Below, piece after piece: positions 28,077 to 36,980 of a DNA stretch of 64,000 nt. The first letter of the stretch is position 1. The number at the start of each line of letters is the position of its first letter. Position numbers and translations under genes: made by a program. The notes under the pieces were generated by a model that was not told where the DNA came from, made no database searches, and saw only the letters and a list, made by a program, of their open reading frames with translations. Origin of the DNA: Solibacillus daqui (lineage in GTDB: Bacteria > Bacillota > Bacilli > Bacillales_A > Planococcaceae); the NCBI RefSeq assembly GCF_028747805.1, contig NZ_CP114887.1:2287501-2351500 (forward strand), written 5' to 3'.

Positions 28077-28511
28077 TTATATGCTACTTGCATGATGTCC
28101 AATTCGTTTTAAAAGTATGATTAGTGTTTCCATTTCTTCGTTTGAAAGCACTTCGAATATTTCTGAAATTTTTTGTTCATGTGTTGGAAATATTTCTGCT
28201 ATTTGTTGTTCACCTAAATCTGTCAATTCCGCATAGGTTACTCGTCGGTCATTTGCACATGATTTTCGATGTACAAAGCCTTTTTGTTCGAGCTTATCTA
28301 CGACATACGTAATACTGCTACTAGCGATTAATACCTTTTTGCCGATAATTTGAATAGGTTGCTCACCTTTATGATAAAGAAACTCCAAAACTGCAAATTC
28401 TGTTAAATTTAAATTGCTTGCTAAAGCATGTTTTTTAGTTACTTCTTGACTTGCATTTGCAGCACGGTTCAAAACTGTAAATGCCTTTAACTGCAAATCA
28501 TACTGGCTCAT
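28077..28511 (-). CDS. mhqR: MarR-family quinone-sensing repressor MhqR
   Basis: 144 aa winged-helix repressor from ATG 28511 (AAGGAGG 7 nt upstream). MarR fold: dimer helix at the N-terminus, recognition region LIASSSITYVVDKLEQKGFV around residues 62-80, and the wing DRRVTYAELT. One Cys (in KSCANDRR) is present in the wing. The gene order mhqR-mhqO-mhqD and the two palindromic boxes argue for MhqR rather than OhrR or generic MarR. In B. subtilis MhqR releases DNA when the cell meets methylhydroquinone or other quinones. Confidence 0.88.
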   Translation of the reverse strand: MSQYDLQLKAFTVLNRAANASQEVTKKHALASNLNLTEFAVLEFLYHKGEQPIQIIGKKVLIASSSITYVVDKLEQKGFVHRKSCANDRRVTYAELTDLGEQQIAEIFPTHEQKISEIFEVLSNEEMETLIILLKRIGHHASSI

Positions 28512-28547
28512 CACTGCCCCTCCTTTTAAATTAACTTCGATTTCATT

Positions 28548-28594
28548 TATCTTTAATTCGAGATAAATATATCATGGATTTAACATCATGTCAA
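28548..28594 (-). promoter_or_regulatory. mhqR promoter with overlapping MhqR operator
   Basis: On the minus strand TTGACA (28594-28589), 17 bp, TATATT (28571-28566): near-perfect sigma-A promoter. The palindrome TTATCT...AGATAA (28548-28567; TTATCTCGAATTAAAGATAA read on the minus strand) begins in the -10 and covers the start site. It resembles the operator before mhqO, so the repressor should control its own operon. Confidence 0.8.
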
Positions 28595-28629
28595 CCTATG
28601 TAAGATTAATTAGTGCTCGATTTATTAAA

Positions 28630-28671
28630 AAAAAAAGCACTTCATCCCATATTAAATTAGAATGAAGTGTT
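28630..28671 (-). terminator. intrinsic terminator of the methyltransferase operon
   Basis: Arms AGCACTTCAT (28636-28645) and ATGAAGTGTT (28662-28671), followed on the minus strand by a long T run. Confidence 0.85.
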
Positions 28672-28677
28672 CTATTG

Positions 28678-29610
28678 TTATTCACAAATTAATACTTGGC
28701 GTTCAAATGTACCCTTTTTTAATATTGCCTGATCGGTAATCGTTAAATTAGCACGAGTAATTTTGTCGTCCATCGCTTCAATTGTCACGATAATGACACG
28801 TTTTGCAATGCGTCGTGCATTCGTAATAATGCTTTGCTGTAAATCTTCTGATATGTGCGTAAATAAATTATATGGCATATCAATAATGGCCACATCATAG
28901 CCTTCACTTGCTTCTTCAATTGGTCCAACTTCCACTCTTGGCTCATATCCGAAGTGTCGTAAATTAATGCGTGAACCCCAAACAACACGCTTATTAATGT
29001 CTCGCCCCTCTATAGGAATCCCCATGCTCATTGCTTCGACTAACACAGTACCAATACCACAGCATGGATCAATCACTTTTAACCCTTGTGGAAATGGAGC
29101 CGCAATATTTACAATTGCTCGTGCATCTCGTGTACTTAGTGCCGTTGAATACATTTCAGGCTTTTGCATATGGTGCAGCCACACTGCTTCGCCATGCACC
29201 AACTCACCTAAATAGTAGACATCCTTATACAGTACTAATCCAATTAATAGATCTGGATTATCTAAATCAGGCTCAGCATCAATAGCAAAACCAATTTTTC
29301 TCATCATATCGTTACGAACTGTACGTGTAAGCTTTGGTAAAATTGCATCTTCACTATTATTTAAAGCGTGAATTTTAAATGATTTGTCACCAAGCTGTAT
29401 TTGTTTTGCAAAGCCAACCAACTGTTCAATTGTTGTACCTTGAGCCCAAATATCTAAACGCTCTCGCACAAACGGACTACGACTTGGTTCTATTTTTTGC
29501 TCGCTAATTAAAACATTGTCTTCCACGTCGAAGTTAAAAAACGTGCGCATTTCTAAACGTGAAATCTCAAATTCGTCCTTTTGCCAAGCAAAGCTATACA
29601 AATATTGCAT
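28678..29610 (-). CDS. TRM11-like SAM-dependent RNA methyltransferase
   Basis: 310 aa from ATG 29610, which directly follows the stop of the upstream gene (TAAtATG), suggesting coupling; a TTG 4 codons earlier is possible. The C-terminal half is a Rossmann methyltransferase: DPCCGIGTVLVEA as SAM-binding motif I (about residue 182), IEGRDIN as motif II, and DMPYNLF as the catalytic D-P-P-Y-like motif IV of N-methyltransferases. The N-terminal ~140 residues look like the adapter of TRM11/THUMP-type enzymes but I see no clear THUMP signature. Target probably tRNA or rRNA; position unknown. Confidence 0.8.
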   Translation of the reverse strand: MQYLYSFAWQKDEFEISRLEMRTFFNFDVEDNVLISEQKIEPSRSPFVRERLDIWAQGTTIEQLVGFAKQIQLGDKSFKIHALNNSEDAILPKLTRTVRNDMMRKIGFAIDAEPDLDNPDLLIGLVLYKDVYYLGELVHGEAVWLHHMQKPEMYSTALSTRDARAIVNIAAPFPQGLKVIDPCCGIGTVLVEAMSMGIPIEGRDINKRVVWGSRINLRHFGYEPRVEVGPIEEASEGYDVAIIDMPYNLFTHISEDLQQSIITNARRIAKRVIIVTIEAMDDKITRANLTITDQAILKKGTFERQVLICE

Positions 29611-29611
29611 A

Positions 29612-30061
29612 TTAGACGTCAACTGTCGTTAATAATTGCGCAACAAAATGATACAGGAATTCACATACTTCCTCGATTGACATCGAATCATTAAATCCTT
29701 CAATGCAATCTACGGCTATATTTAATTCCCAAAGTCCTTCTTGACCAGAGAATGCCGCGCTGCTACTACCTAAAACTGATTTCACGTTGGCTTTTAAATA
29801 TTTTCGGATTGCCTCGCTATGTTTCTTTTGTAGCTTCAATCCAAATAATGCGGTATATAGATTAAAGGCGTCATCAAATTCTAACGCAACTGCATCGATA
29901 CGAATATCTAAAAATTGAGTGCATTCGACATAAATAAACTCACCTTGATTTTCCTTTAAATATGCAATTGGCGTTGATGCAAATGCTAATCCTTCTGCAG
30001 TAATTGTATCTTCAGTTTCTTTACTGCATCTTTCCAATACTTCTAAATGTAACTTCACCAT
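29612..30061 (-). CDS. hypothetical protein coupled to the RNA methyltransferase
   Basis: 149 aa from ATG 30061 (MVKLHLEVLERC), preceded by AAAGGA; a 20-codon upstream extension lacks one. Not recognised. Soluble alpha/beta protein, acidic, with a segment LNIAVDCIEGFNDSMSIEEV near the end that suggests a compact domain. The stop codon TAA is immediately followed by the methyltransferase ATG, so the two are expected to be made together and may form a complex or act on the same RNA. No known motif. Confidence 0.72.
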   Translation of the reverse strand: MVKLHLEVLERCSKETEDTITAEGLAFASTPIAYLKENQGEFIYVECTQFLDIRIDAVALEFDDAFNLYTALFGLKLQKKHSEAIRKYLKANVKSVLGSSSAAFSGQEGLWELNIAVDCIEGFNDSMSIEEVCEFLYHFVAQLLTTVDV

Positions 30062-30304
30062 GATTCTAAGTCCTTTCAGTTTGTTCAACGTTTCTAAATT
30101 TTCACCTTGTTTAGTATACACGACAATTCATTTCATTGCATTACAAACACAGGTGATAAATAGCATATATGAATTTGTCTTTTCATTGATAATTATGTCG
30201 TTTTGTCACAAATAATAAGTAGTGTTCACTAATTCCAGTAGCTTCCAAATATGATTTAAATTATAATATTTTATATATTATTCAAATGGAGCGTGAAGTT
30301 TTAC

Positions 30305-32047
30305 ATGTCCAACAAAATGAATTACTCCGATTATTTTACAACTGCAGATAATTCCGATATTCAATCAAATGAACGCTTCAAAGAAAAACTCGACTTTTTA
30401 GCTTTAACTCGGGAACGCCGGGAATCTGTTGGTATTTTAAAAGAAATATACATAGAAAATCGCGATTATATTTTAACGAGTTTTTATGATCGTTTGTTAC
30501 AAACAGAAATTTTTCGCACAATTATTTCTGCAAATTCTACCGTTGAACGATTAAAAGTAACCTTTGATAAGCATTTTATGAGCTTATTTAATGATGATCT
30601 CGACATTGATTATGTATTTAAACGTCGCCAAATTGCATATACCCATGCACGAATAGGTGTATTACCAAACTGGATGATCGCTGCTTACACATTAATCAAT
30701 CAATTAATTCGCCCTGCGATTGTAAAAAAACTCTATAAAAATCAAGCGAAAATGACTGATGTATTGCTTGCCTATGAAAGCTTAGTGACGATTGATCAAC
30801 AAATCATAGTAGAAACTTATATCGAAATTCAAGCTAATTCAGTTGTCACAGGACTTGGTGACATTATTTCATATAATACTAAACTTGAATCGATAAAAGA
30901 GCTTGTTCATTTCCAACGTAATCAAAGTTACGAAATTTTAGAAACTGAACGTGCTATGCAGCAACTTGATATCAGTATCGAACAAATTGCATCCACTGTT
31001 AGTGATATTAACGAACAGACTGGTACGCAAATCTCGAAAATGGCAGAGCATCTATCAAAATTACAGCAAGTTTCCGAAATTTTAACGACCGCTGACAAAG
31101 GGCAAATAGCCATTCAACTTGAAATCGAGCAGCTTGTAAAACGTGTTCATAATGTAACTCGTCTAGCTGATACTATTAAAGCATTTGCTGAACAAACTAA
31201 TCTTTTAGCGCTTAGTGCGTCGATTGAAGCAGCACGAGCTGGTGATGCCGGTCAAGGCTTCTCAATTGTTGCTTCAGATGTACGCCGCCTTTCAGATGAT
31301 ATTAAACAATCGATTACAACCATTACCTCTGATATTCAGCAGCTTTTAAAAATCACATTAACTATCCGTTCACTAACGACAAGTTTATCAGAGGATCTAC
31401 ATAAAGGTGTAGGTAACACCGTGCACATTTTTGAAACGCTACGCCAATTAAATGAATCCTTCCATATACAAGGTGAACGTTTAAACGAAATTGTAAAAAA
31501 TACAAAGTCACAGTCAGTAGCGGCAAATACAATTACTGACAGCAACAAAAACGTTACGAAAAATATGGAGTTCAGCCAAACGATTGTACACGAAACCGGC
31601 TTAGCGATTTACCAACTAAGTAAAATGATTGACCATTTTCGTACGAATACAATTGCCAAAAATGCAATCATTAGTCAAGAAGATATTATAGAATTGGCAA
31701 TTACGGATCATTTATTATGGCGCTGGCGCATTTATAACTTAATGCTCGGATTTGAAAAAATGACTGTCGATCAAGTAGAATCACCAAAGCAATCACGTCT
31801 CGGTGAATGGTACTATGGAAAAGGGAAAAGTTTACTTGGGAATGAACCTTCTTATCGTGAATTAGAACAGCCATTCATTCATATTCATGAGCTTGCCAAG
31901 AAAGCCGTACAAGCATTCCATAATAGCGAAGAATCACGCGCTCAGCAATATTTAGAAGAGATTACAAATAATTCACAAATCGTAATTGAAAAACTACGTG
32001 AATTACAACGGATTTTAATCAGCAAGAAACCAAATGTCATAAAATAA
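30305..32047 (+). CDS. globin-coupled chemoreceptor (HemAT-like) with a CZB-like C-terminal domain
   Basis: Soluble heme-based aerotaxis transducer, 580 aa from ATG 30305; a GTG 4 codons upstream is too close to the GGAG. Residues about 25-185 form a protoglobin sensor; the proximal heme His lies in IAYTHARIGVLPNW. Residues about 190-440 are the cytoplasmic MCP coiled coil with the tip [20 protein letters not shown]. The last ~130 residues resemble the zinc-sensing CZB domain: TDHLLWRWR, RLGEWYYGKG, and HIHELAKKAVQAFH. B. subtilis HemAT (432 aa) lacks this tail. The Cys that normally precedes (R)LGxW in CZB is Ser here (about residue 497). No TM segments. Confidence 0.85.
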   Translation: MSNKMNYSDYFTTADNSDIQSNERFKEKLDFLALTRERRESVGILKEIYIENRDYILTSFYDRLLQTEIFRTIISANSTVERLKVTFDKHFMSLFNDDLDIDYVFKRRQIAYTHARIGVLPNWMIAAYTLINQLIRPAIVKKLYKNQAKMTDVLLAYESLVTIDQQIIVETYIEIQANSVVTGLGDIISYNTKLESIKELVHFQRNQSYEILETERAMQQLDISIEQIASTVSDINEQTGTQISKMAEHLSKLQQVSEILTTADKGQIAIQLEIEQLVKRVHNVTRLADTIKAFAEQTNLLALSASIEAARAGDAGQGFSIVASDVRRLSDDIKQSITTITSDIQQLLKITLTIRSLTTSLSEDLHKGVGNTVHIFETLRQLNESFHIQGERLNEIVKNTKSQSVAANTITDSNKNVTKNMEFSQTIVHETGLAIYQLSKMIDHFRTNTIAKNAIISQEDIIELAITDHLLWRWRIYNLMLGFEKMTVDQVESPKQSRLGEWYYGKGKSLLGNEPSYRELEQPFIHIHELAKKAVQAFHNSEESRAQQYLEEITNNSQIVIEKLRELQRILISKKPNVIK

Positions 32048-32052
32048 AGCGA

Positions 32053-32086
32053 AAAGAGGGCTACCAAATCATTGGGTGCCCTCTTT
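32053..32086. terminator. bidirectional terminator between chemoreceptor and MFS genes
   Basis: Arms AAAGAGGGC (32053-32061) and GCCCTCTTT (32078-32086) between convergent genes. A T-rich end follows on both strands. Confidence 0.85.
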
Positions 32087-32089
32087 CGT

Positions 32090-33553
32090 TTATGTACGTG
32101 CTTTTAATAACGGTACTTTGGTTGCAATTAATGTAACCAATACAAACAAACTAAAAATAAATAACACTGCTCCGGTAAAAAGAAAACCTGGCTTTCCAAC
32201 CAAATTGAGCGTCCCTAATATGGCAGATCCAGCAACCACACCTATTGAAAAGAATGCATAAAAATAGCCATATGCTTTTCCACGCGTTTTTTCAGTTGTA
32301 GCCTCAATTAAAACAGCATTAATCGATGGAAATAAAAATGCAAAGCCTACCCCATACATTGCTAACGTCCCATATAACCACAATATGTCTTCAGCGAATC
32401 CGATGCCAATTTGAGCAATCCCTAAAAGCACTACACCTATTAACAATGTGATTTGTGCATTGACAAAATCAAAAATTCGATTTGTTGGCAAAATGAATAT
32501 TAACACAGCCACAATACCAAAAACACTTAATAATGTGCCGGACATTCGTGAACTATATCCTAAATTTTGAATATGAATGGGCAGTAAATATGCCAGAACA
32601 CCTTGCGAAAACATTAAGAAAAATGCCCCACCATAAGCTTTCATAATACCTAAATTCCATTTCAGCTTTTCATTAACTCGTTTCTTTACACGCATTGGCA
32701 ACGAAATTTTACGTAAAAGCAAGAACAAACCTATTAATAAAATGATGCCATAAACTGCCACAAAGCTTAAAACATTCGGAACTGAAATTTTACTTGCTAA
32801 AATGCCGCCTGTAGCCGGACCAATAATTGCGGCGATGCCCACAAATGCCCCTGTAACAGCACTACCACTTCCTTGCTCATCTGCACGTCGAATATTGGCA
32901 AGTAATGTAAACGCAGCGGGTGTAATAAAGCCACTACTAAAGCCGTGAATACAACGGACAAATAACAATATTTCAGGACTATCAACAAATTGGTAGCAAA
33001 AAAGGGAAATTGATGAAGTAAATAAGCCAAAAACTAAAATACGAATCGCCCCAATTTTATCCGTAAATACACCTGAAAAAATATTGCCAAACGTATTCAT
33101 AAACGAATACAACCCAACAACTATACCTGCAATAAATGTTGTCGCACCAACAGACAACGCATATGTACTCATAATCGGTAATTGAACAAATAAATCAAAA
33201 AACGAAAAGAATATTATCGCATAAACTAACCAGTGTGTAGGAAATGGTTTGACACGCATTGTTTTTTCCATTTTTCTTAGCTTAACATCTAAAACAAAAT
33301 TGCCAAATGGAATAAAGGCAGCTAAAACGGAAAGTAACGACCAGCTAACTCCCCACTGAATACGCAGTTGTACAATTGCAATTGCCAAAACATACAACAT
33401 GAATATGCCACCATGAACACTTCCGTTCACTGTAACAAATAACGGTAAATCAGCAAAATATTTTAAGGGCATTGATATAAATAATAATGTAATAAGTGAG
33501 AGTCCATCAAGTACACCTATTATGCGTAAAATTCGTAGCGGATGAATCTTCAT
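32090..33553 (-). CDS. MFS transporter fused to an N-terminal DUF3817-like membrane domain
   Basis: 487 aa from ATG 33553, right after a perfect AGGAGG. Residues 1-95 resemble DUF3817 proteins (B. subtilis YdzA): RIIGVLDGLSLITLLFISMP, the NGSVHGGIFMLY motif and the WSLLSVLAAFIPFGNFVLD segment. From about residue 105 a 12-TM major-facilitator transporter follows, with GVFTDKIGAIRI as the loop 2-3 motif and GPATGGILAS near the motif-C position of drug exporters. DUF3817 proteins are normally free-standing, so this is a domain fusion with perhaps 15 membrane segments. Substrate unknown; efflux is likely from the motif C-like Gly/Pro pattern. Confidence 0.82.
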   Translation of the reverse strand: MKIHPLRILRIIGVLDGLSLITLLFISMPLKYFADLPLFVTVNGSVHGGIFMLYVLAIAIVQLRIQWGVSWSLLSVLAAFIPFGNFVLDVKLRKMEKTMRVKPFPTHWLVYAIIFFSFFDLFVQLPIMSTYALSVGATTFIAGIVVGLYSFMNTFGNIFSGVFTDKIGAIRILVFGLFTSSISLFCYQFVDSPEILLFVRCIHGFSSGFITPAAFTLLANIRRADEQGSGSAVTGAFVGIAAIIGPATGGILASKISVPNVLSFVAVYGIILLIGLFLLLRKISLPMRVKKRVNEKLKWNLGIMKAYGGAFFLMFSQGVLAYLLPIHIQNLGYSSRMSGTLLSVFGIVAVLIFILPTNRIFDFVNAQITLLIGVVLLGIAQIGIGFAEDILWLYGTLAMYGVGFAFLFPSINAVLIEATTEKTRGKAYGYFYAFFSIGVVAGSAILGTLNLVGKPGFLFTGAVLFIFSLFVLVTLIATKVPLLKART

Positions 33554-33660
33554 TTTCTCCTCCTGATACGTAAAGATCCTTTCTATTATAGCATGCTGTT
33601 TTGCCAGTTCTCTACTCAAATGATAGTAATTCTCACAAAGATCAATTTTCTATTACAAAA

Positions 33661-33692
33661 AGAGCACAAATGCAATATTGCACGGTGCTCAT
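33661..33692 (-). terminator. intrinsic terminator of dinB
   Basis: Outer arms GAGCAC (33662-33667) and GTGCTC (33685-33690), with an inner TGCAATATTGCA stem. On the minus strand a five-base T run follows. It overlaps the dinB stop codon. Confidence 0.8.
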
Positions 33693-34924
33693 TTTTGATG
33701 ATGATCTTCTAAAAAATCTTTACTAAAGCTTGTATTTGACGCATAGCTTTTCTTTTTAACACGAACGCCGCGCTGAATTACCCCTTTACCAAACTTTTTC
33801 TCCATATTATCTACTAATGTCACAATTGGCTCATCTTTAATATGTTGTTCAAAATTAAATAAATTTAGCTGCTTTGTTAAATCCGCCTGATCCACAACAT
33901 TAGAAACTGTAATCCCTATTAAATGCACCGGCGTTTCATCCCAGTGCTCTAAAAATAGACTCCATGCGATTTCAAAAATTTCATCCGCGTGCTGTAAAGC
34001 CGTTTTTAACGATTTACTACGAGTTTGGTTTTGCCATTCAAAATTACGAATTTGAATGCTTACGGTAGTACCTGCTAAATATTTTACTTTCAAACGTTCC
34101 GCAACACTACGACTAAGTTTTTCAAATGTTTCTTTTAAAATATAATATTCCGTTTCATCACGTGGTAAAGTTGTGGAGTTTCCGACACTTTTTGTATCAA
34201 AAATTGCGTTGGGATCTACTTCACGCCCATCTTCTCCATTTGCGCGTTTATGCAGCCGTACACCGTTTTTTCCGAATTCTTTTTGTAATACTCGTTCCTG
34301 TGCATTTGCCAAGTCACCTATTGTATAAATACCGAGTGCTTGTAATTTTTTTGACGTGCTTTCCCCAACCCCATGCATTTCTAATACAGGTAGCGGCCAT
34401 AAAAGTTCAGTAATTTGACGCTTTCTAAGTACTGTAATTCCTCTTGGTTTTTTCATATTTGATGCTGTTTTTGCTAAAAATTTATTCGGTGCAATTCCAA
34501 TTGAACACGGTAAATCGAGCTCATGAAATATTCGTTGTTGAATTTCCTCAGCAAGTTGCATAGGGTGCTTTTTTTTCGCGCTTTCTGTTACGTCTAAGTA
34601 ACCTTCATCAATTGAAACTGGTTCTACTAAATGCGTGTAGCTACGTAAAATCGCAAACATTGCCGCACTCGCCACTCGGTATTTCGCAAAATCTGGTGGT
34701 AATAGAATAATGTCTGGACATTTTCGTTTTGCTTCTCCTACATTCATCGTCGTATATATGCCTTTAGCACGTGCTTCATACGAACTCGTCACAATAATGC
34801 CTCGCCTCTCTTTTTCATTGCCAGCTACTGCTACTGGCTTCCCTTTCAGCGACGGGTCATGTGCTTGCTCCACTGAAGCATAAAAGCTATTCATATCAAT
34901 ATGAAAAATAACTCGTCCTGCCAT
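33689..34924 (-). CDS. dinB: DNA polymerase IV (Y family)
   Basis: Translesion DNA polymerase, 411 aa. Catalytic motifs HIDMNSFYASVE near residues 8-19 and SIDEGYLD near 102-109 give the three acidic metal ligands. A helix-hairpin-helix thumb (LQALGIYTIGDLANA) is followed by the little-finger domain, and the Lys-rich C-terminus contains QLNLFNFEQ, which is probably a beta-clamp-binding peptide (QLNLF). ATG after GGAGGTGG. Corresponds to B. subtilis PolY1 (DinB/YqjH). Regulation by LexA is possible, but I see no clear LexA box in the short upstream region. Confidence 0.95.
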   Translation of the reverse strand: MAGRVIFHIDMNSFYASVEQAHDPSLKGKPVAVAGNEKERRGIIVTSSYEARAKGIYTTMNVGEAKRKCPDIILLPPDFAKYRVASAAMFAILRSYTHLVEPVSIDEGYLDVTESAKKKHPMQLAEEIQQRIFHELDLPCSIGIAPNKFLAKTASNMKKPRGITVLRKRQITELLWPLPVLEMHGVGESTSKKLQALGIYTIGDLANAQERVLQKEFGKNGVRLHKRANGEDGREVDPNAIFDTKSVGNSTTLPRDETEYYILKETFEKLSRSVAERLKVKYLAGTTVSIQIRNFEWQNQTRSKSLKTALQHADEIFEIAWSLFLEHWDETPVHLIGITVSNVVDQADLTKQLNLFNFEQHIKDEPIVTLVDNMEKKFGKGVIQRGVRVKKKSYASNTSFSKDFLEDHHQK

Positions 34925-35012
34925 CTTACCACCTCCGTTAGCTCTATTTTAATATGAACGAAGCCAACATTCAAAATAAACTATTGGTGGTGTGATGGGG
35001 GTCAATTGTAAG

Positions 35013-35083
35013 CCTAGCTGCGTGCTAGCCATCATCCCGGACAAAAAGGACTTGCCCAGAAATCACTCTCCAGACAAGCCCAT
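35013..35083. repeat. intergenic repeat/terminator element, copy A
   Basis: Begins with the hairpin CTAGC-tgcgt-GCTAG, then ATCATCCCGGAC, then a second hairpin with outer arms GGACTTGCCC (35048-35057) and AGACAAGCCC (35072-35081) that allows a 10-bp stem with some G-U pairs. Read on the minus strand, this hairpin is followed by TTTTTG and probably ends the flavoenzyme transcript. A diverged copy in the same layout lies at 45408-45476. Confidence 0.55.
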
Positions 35084-35089
35084 AATTGA

Positions 35090-36760
35090 TTATTTTTTCA
35101 CCAATGCAGCTTGTGGCACTGCTAAATGATTATGAATATGATTTGCCGAAATATACCCAAATACTGTCGTCGGTCCTAATGTCGAACCTGGTCCAGCATA
35201 TACACGCCCCATAACTGAAGCTGAACAGTTACCTGTAGCATATAGACCTTCTACAATTTGACCATTTTTCAATGCTTGCCCATGTTCATTTGTCACGATT
35301 CCACCTTTTGTGCCTAAATCACCTGGGAAAATCTTGACCGCATAATATGGTGGCTTTTCAAGCTTTCCTAAATTTGGATTTTTGTAGTTCGGATCACCGT
35401 AATAGTTATCATACGCTGAATTACCACGTCCAAATTCTTCGTCAATCCCTCTTTCAGCAAAATCATTAAAGCGAGCGATTGTCAGTTGAAGCCCTTCCAA
35501 CTCAACCCCACAAATTTCCGCTAATTCTTCAATTGTTTCTGCCTTTTTAATATAGCCTTTTTCAATCGCCTCTTTCGGTGTCATACGTGGTAGCATATCG
35601 CCGAAAATATATTTATTGCGATGACGGCTTTCCATAATGAGCCAAGAAGGAATTGCTTTCCCAGTTTCCAGTTGACGCTCTAAAATGGCATGCCCGGCAT
35701 CTGTGTAACTTTGTGATTCATTGAAGTAGCGCTGTCCTGTCTGATCCACAATGATACTATGTGGCATTGAACGTTCATAAACTAAAAACTTCCTCGCACC
35801 GTTATGGTCAAGCGTTGCAGGGCCCCACCATGCATCATCTAACAAATCTGTATCAAAACCATATTTTTGTGCAATAAGCAAAATATCCCCCGTATTATCT
35901 GGACTTGCAGAAGTCCAGTCTGTTCCAATATTATGATACTTTTTTCGTAACTCAGGGTTGCGCTCAAAACCACCGCTCGCTAAAATGACGGCCTTCGCCT
36001 GAATATAGCTAGTTTCTTCATTGTGCTCAATCTCTACACCTACGACTTGATTATCTTCAAAAATTAAATCTTTTAATGGAGTAGCTAATCGTAATTTAAC
36101 CCCTTGCTCTAACGCTATTTTTAATAAACCTGCTACTAAGCCGGCACCAATTGAAATCGCACGCTCGCCCTTTAATTTATGCTTAAAACCCGTTGCAAAC
36201 ATACCAATAACCGTGCCGAAATCTTTCGCATTCGTAAACGCCTTTGGTAACGAGGCAACTTTTCCTGAATACAGCGGAATTGGTGGATCAATTTCGCCTG
36301 CTCGCAGTGTCCGTTCTAAAGCACCTATTTTTTTCGCATCGAATATGGCACCTTCAATTGAACGACCAATTTTGCCACCTGGTTGCTCTGGATAATAATC
36401 AGGATACTGCGAACCTGCAACCCATTTCATCCCTAAGTCCTCCAAATACTGCACCATTTTATGCCCATTTTGAACGTATGCAATTTTACGTTCACGTGTT
36501 GCCCCTGGTCCATCATGCGTAATCACAGTATCCATATACAATAGTGCCTCTTCTTCACTATCTTGTAAGCCGACCTTTTTTGAAACATGATTATTCGGGA
36601 TCCAGAGCCCACCACCAGAAAGTGCTGATGAACCGCCCCAAGATGTTCCTTTTTCAATTAATAGCGTCTTTAATCCTTTGTTGGCAGCTGTAATCGCAGC
36701 AACGATTCCTCCAGCTCCTGAACCCACTACGACAACATCAAATTGTTCATTCCATTCCAC
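35090..36760 (-). CDS. FAD-dependent oxidoreductase, 3-ketosteroid-dehydrogenase/fumarate-reductase family
   Basis: Flavoprotein, 556 aa from GTG 36760 (MEWNEQFDVVVVGSG) after GGGGTG; upstream codons extend the frame but lack a start site. The FAD motif VVVGSGAGGIVAA is at residues 8-20, followed by IEKGTSWGGSSALSGGGLW, characteristic of the flavocytochrome c/KstD group. The end motif GLYATGNCSASVMGRVYAGPGSTLGPTTVFGY matches 3-oxosteroid 1-dehydrogenases and related FAD-binding dehydrogenases. Electron acceptor and substrate are unknown: steroid use is the typical annotation in this family but is not shown here. Cytoplasmic or peripheral. Confidence 0.85.
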   Translation of the reverse strand: MEWNEQFDVVVVGSGAGGIVAAITAANKGLKTLLIEKGTSWGGSSALSGGGLWIPNNHVSKKVGLQDSEEEALLYMDTVITHDGPGATRERKIAYVQNGHKMVQYLEDLGMKWVAGSQYPDYYPEQPGGKIGRSIEGAIFDAKKIGALERTLRAGEIDPPIPLYSGKVASLPKAFTNAKDFGTVIGMFATGFKHKLKGERAISIGAGLVAGLLKIALEQGVKLRLATPLKDLIFEDNQVVGVEIEHNEETSYIQAKAVILASGGFERNPELRKKYHNIGTDWTSASPDNTGDILLIAQKYGFDTDLLDDAWWGPATLDHNGARKFLVYERSMPHSIIVDQTGQRYFNESQSYTDAGHAILERQLETGKAIPSWLIMESRHRNKYIFGDMLPRMTPKEAIEKGYIKKAETIEELAEICGVELEGLQLTIARFNDFAERGIDEEFGRGNSAYDNYYGDPNYKNPNLGKLEKPPYYAVKIFPGDLGTKGGIVTNEHGQALKNGQIVEGLYATGNCSASVMGRVYAGPGSTLGPTTVFGYISANHIHNHLAVPQAALVKK

Positions 36761-36885
36761 CAAAACACCCCATATTCTCTGTTTTTTACCTTTATTATAT
36801 TTTACAATAAATTGGAATATAGTTAACAAATTATAATGAAAATAGCTATTATTACAATGTATGAAAGCTTGCAAAAATTCATTCG

Positions 36886-36924
36886 AAAAAACGCCTGCTC
36901 ACACTAGGTGAACAGGCGTTTTAT
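36886..36924 (-). terminator. intrinsic terminator of the sigma/regulator operon
   Basis: Arms AAACGCCTGCTCAC (36889-36902) and GTGAACAGGCGTTT (36908-36921), followed on the minus strand by TTTTTTCG. Confidence 0.85.
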
Positions 36925-36980
36925 TAAATGAAAACTATAGATTTTTCGTCTGTGATATATACAAAGTGAACTACAGGGAG

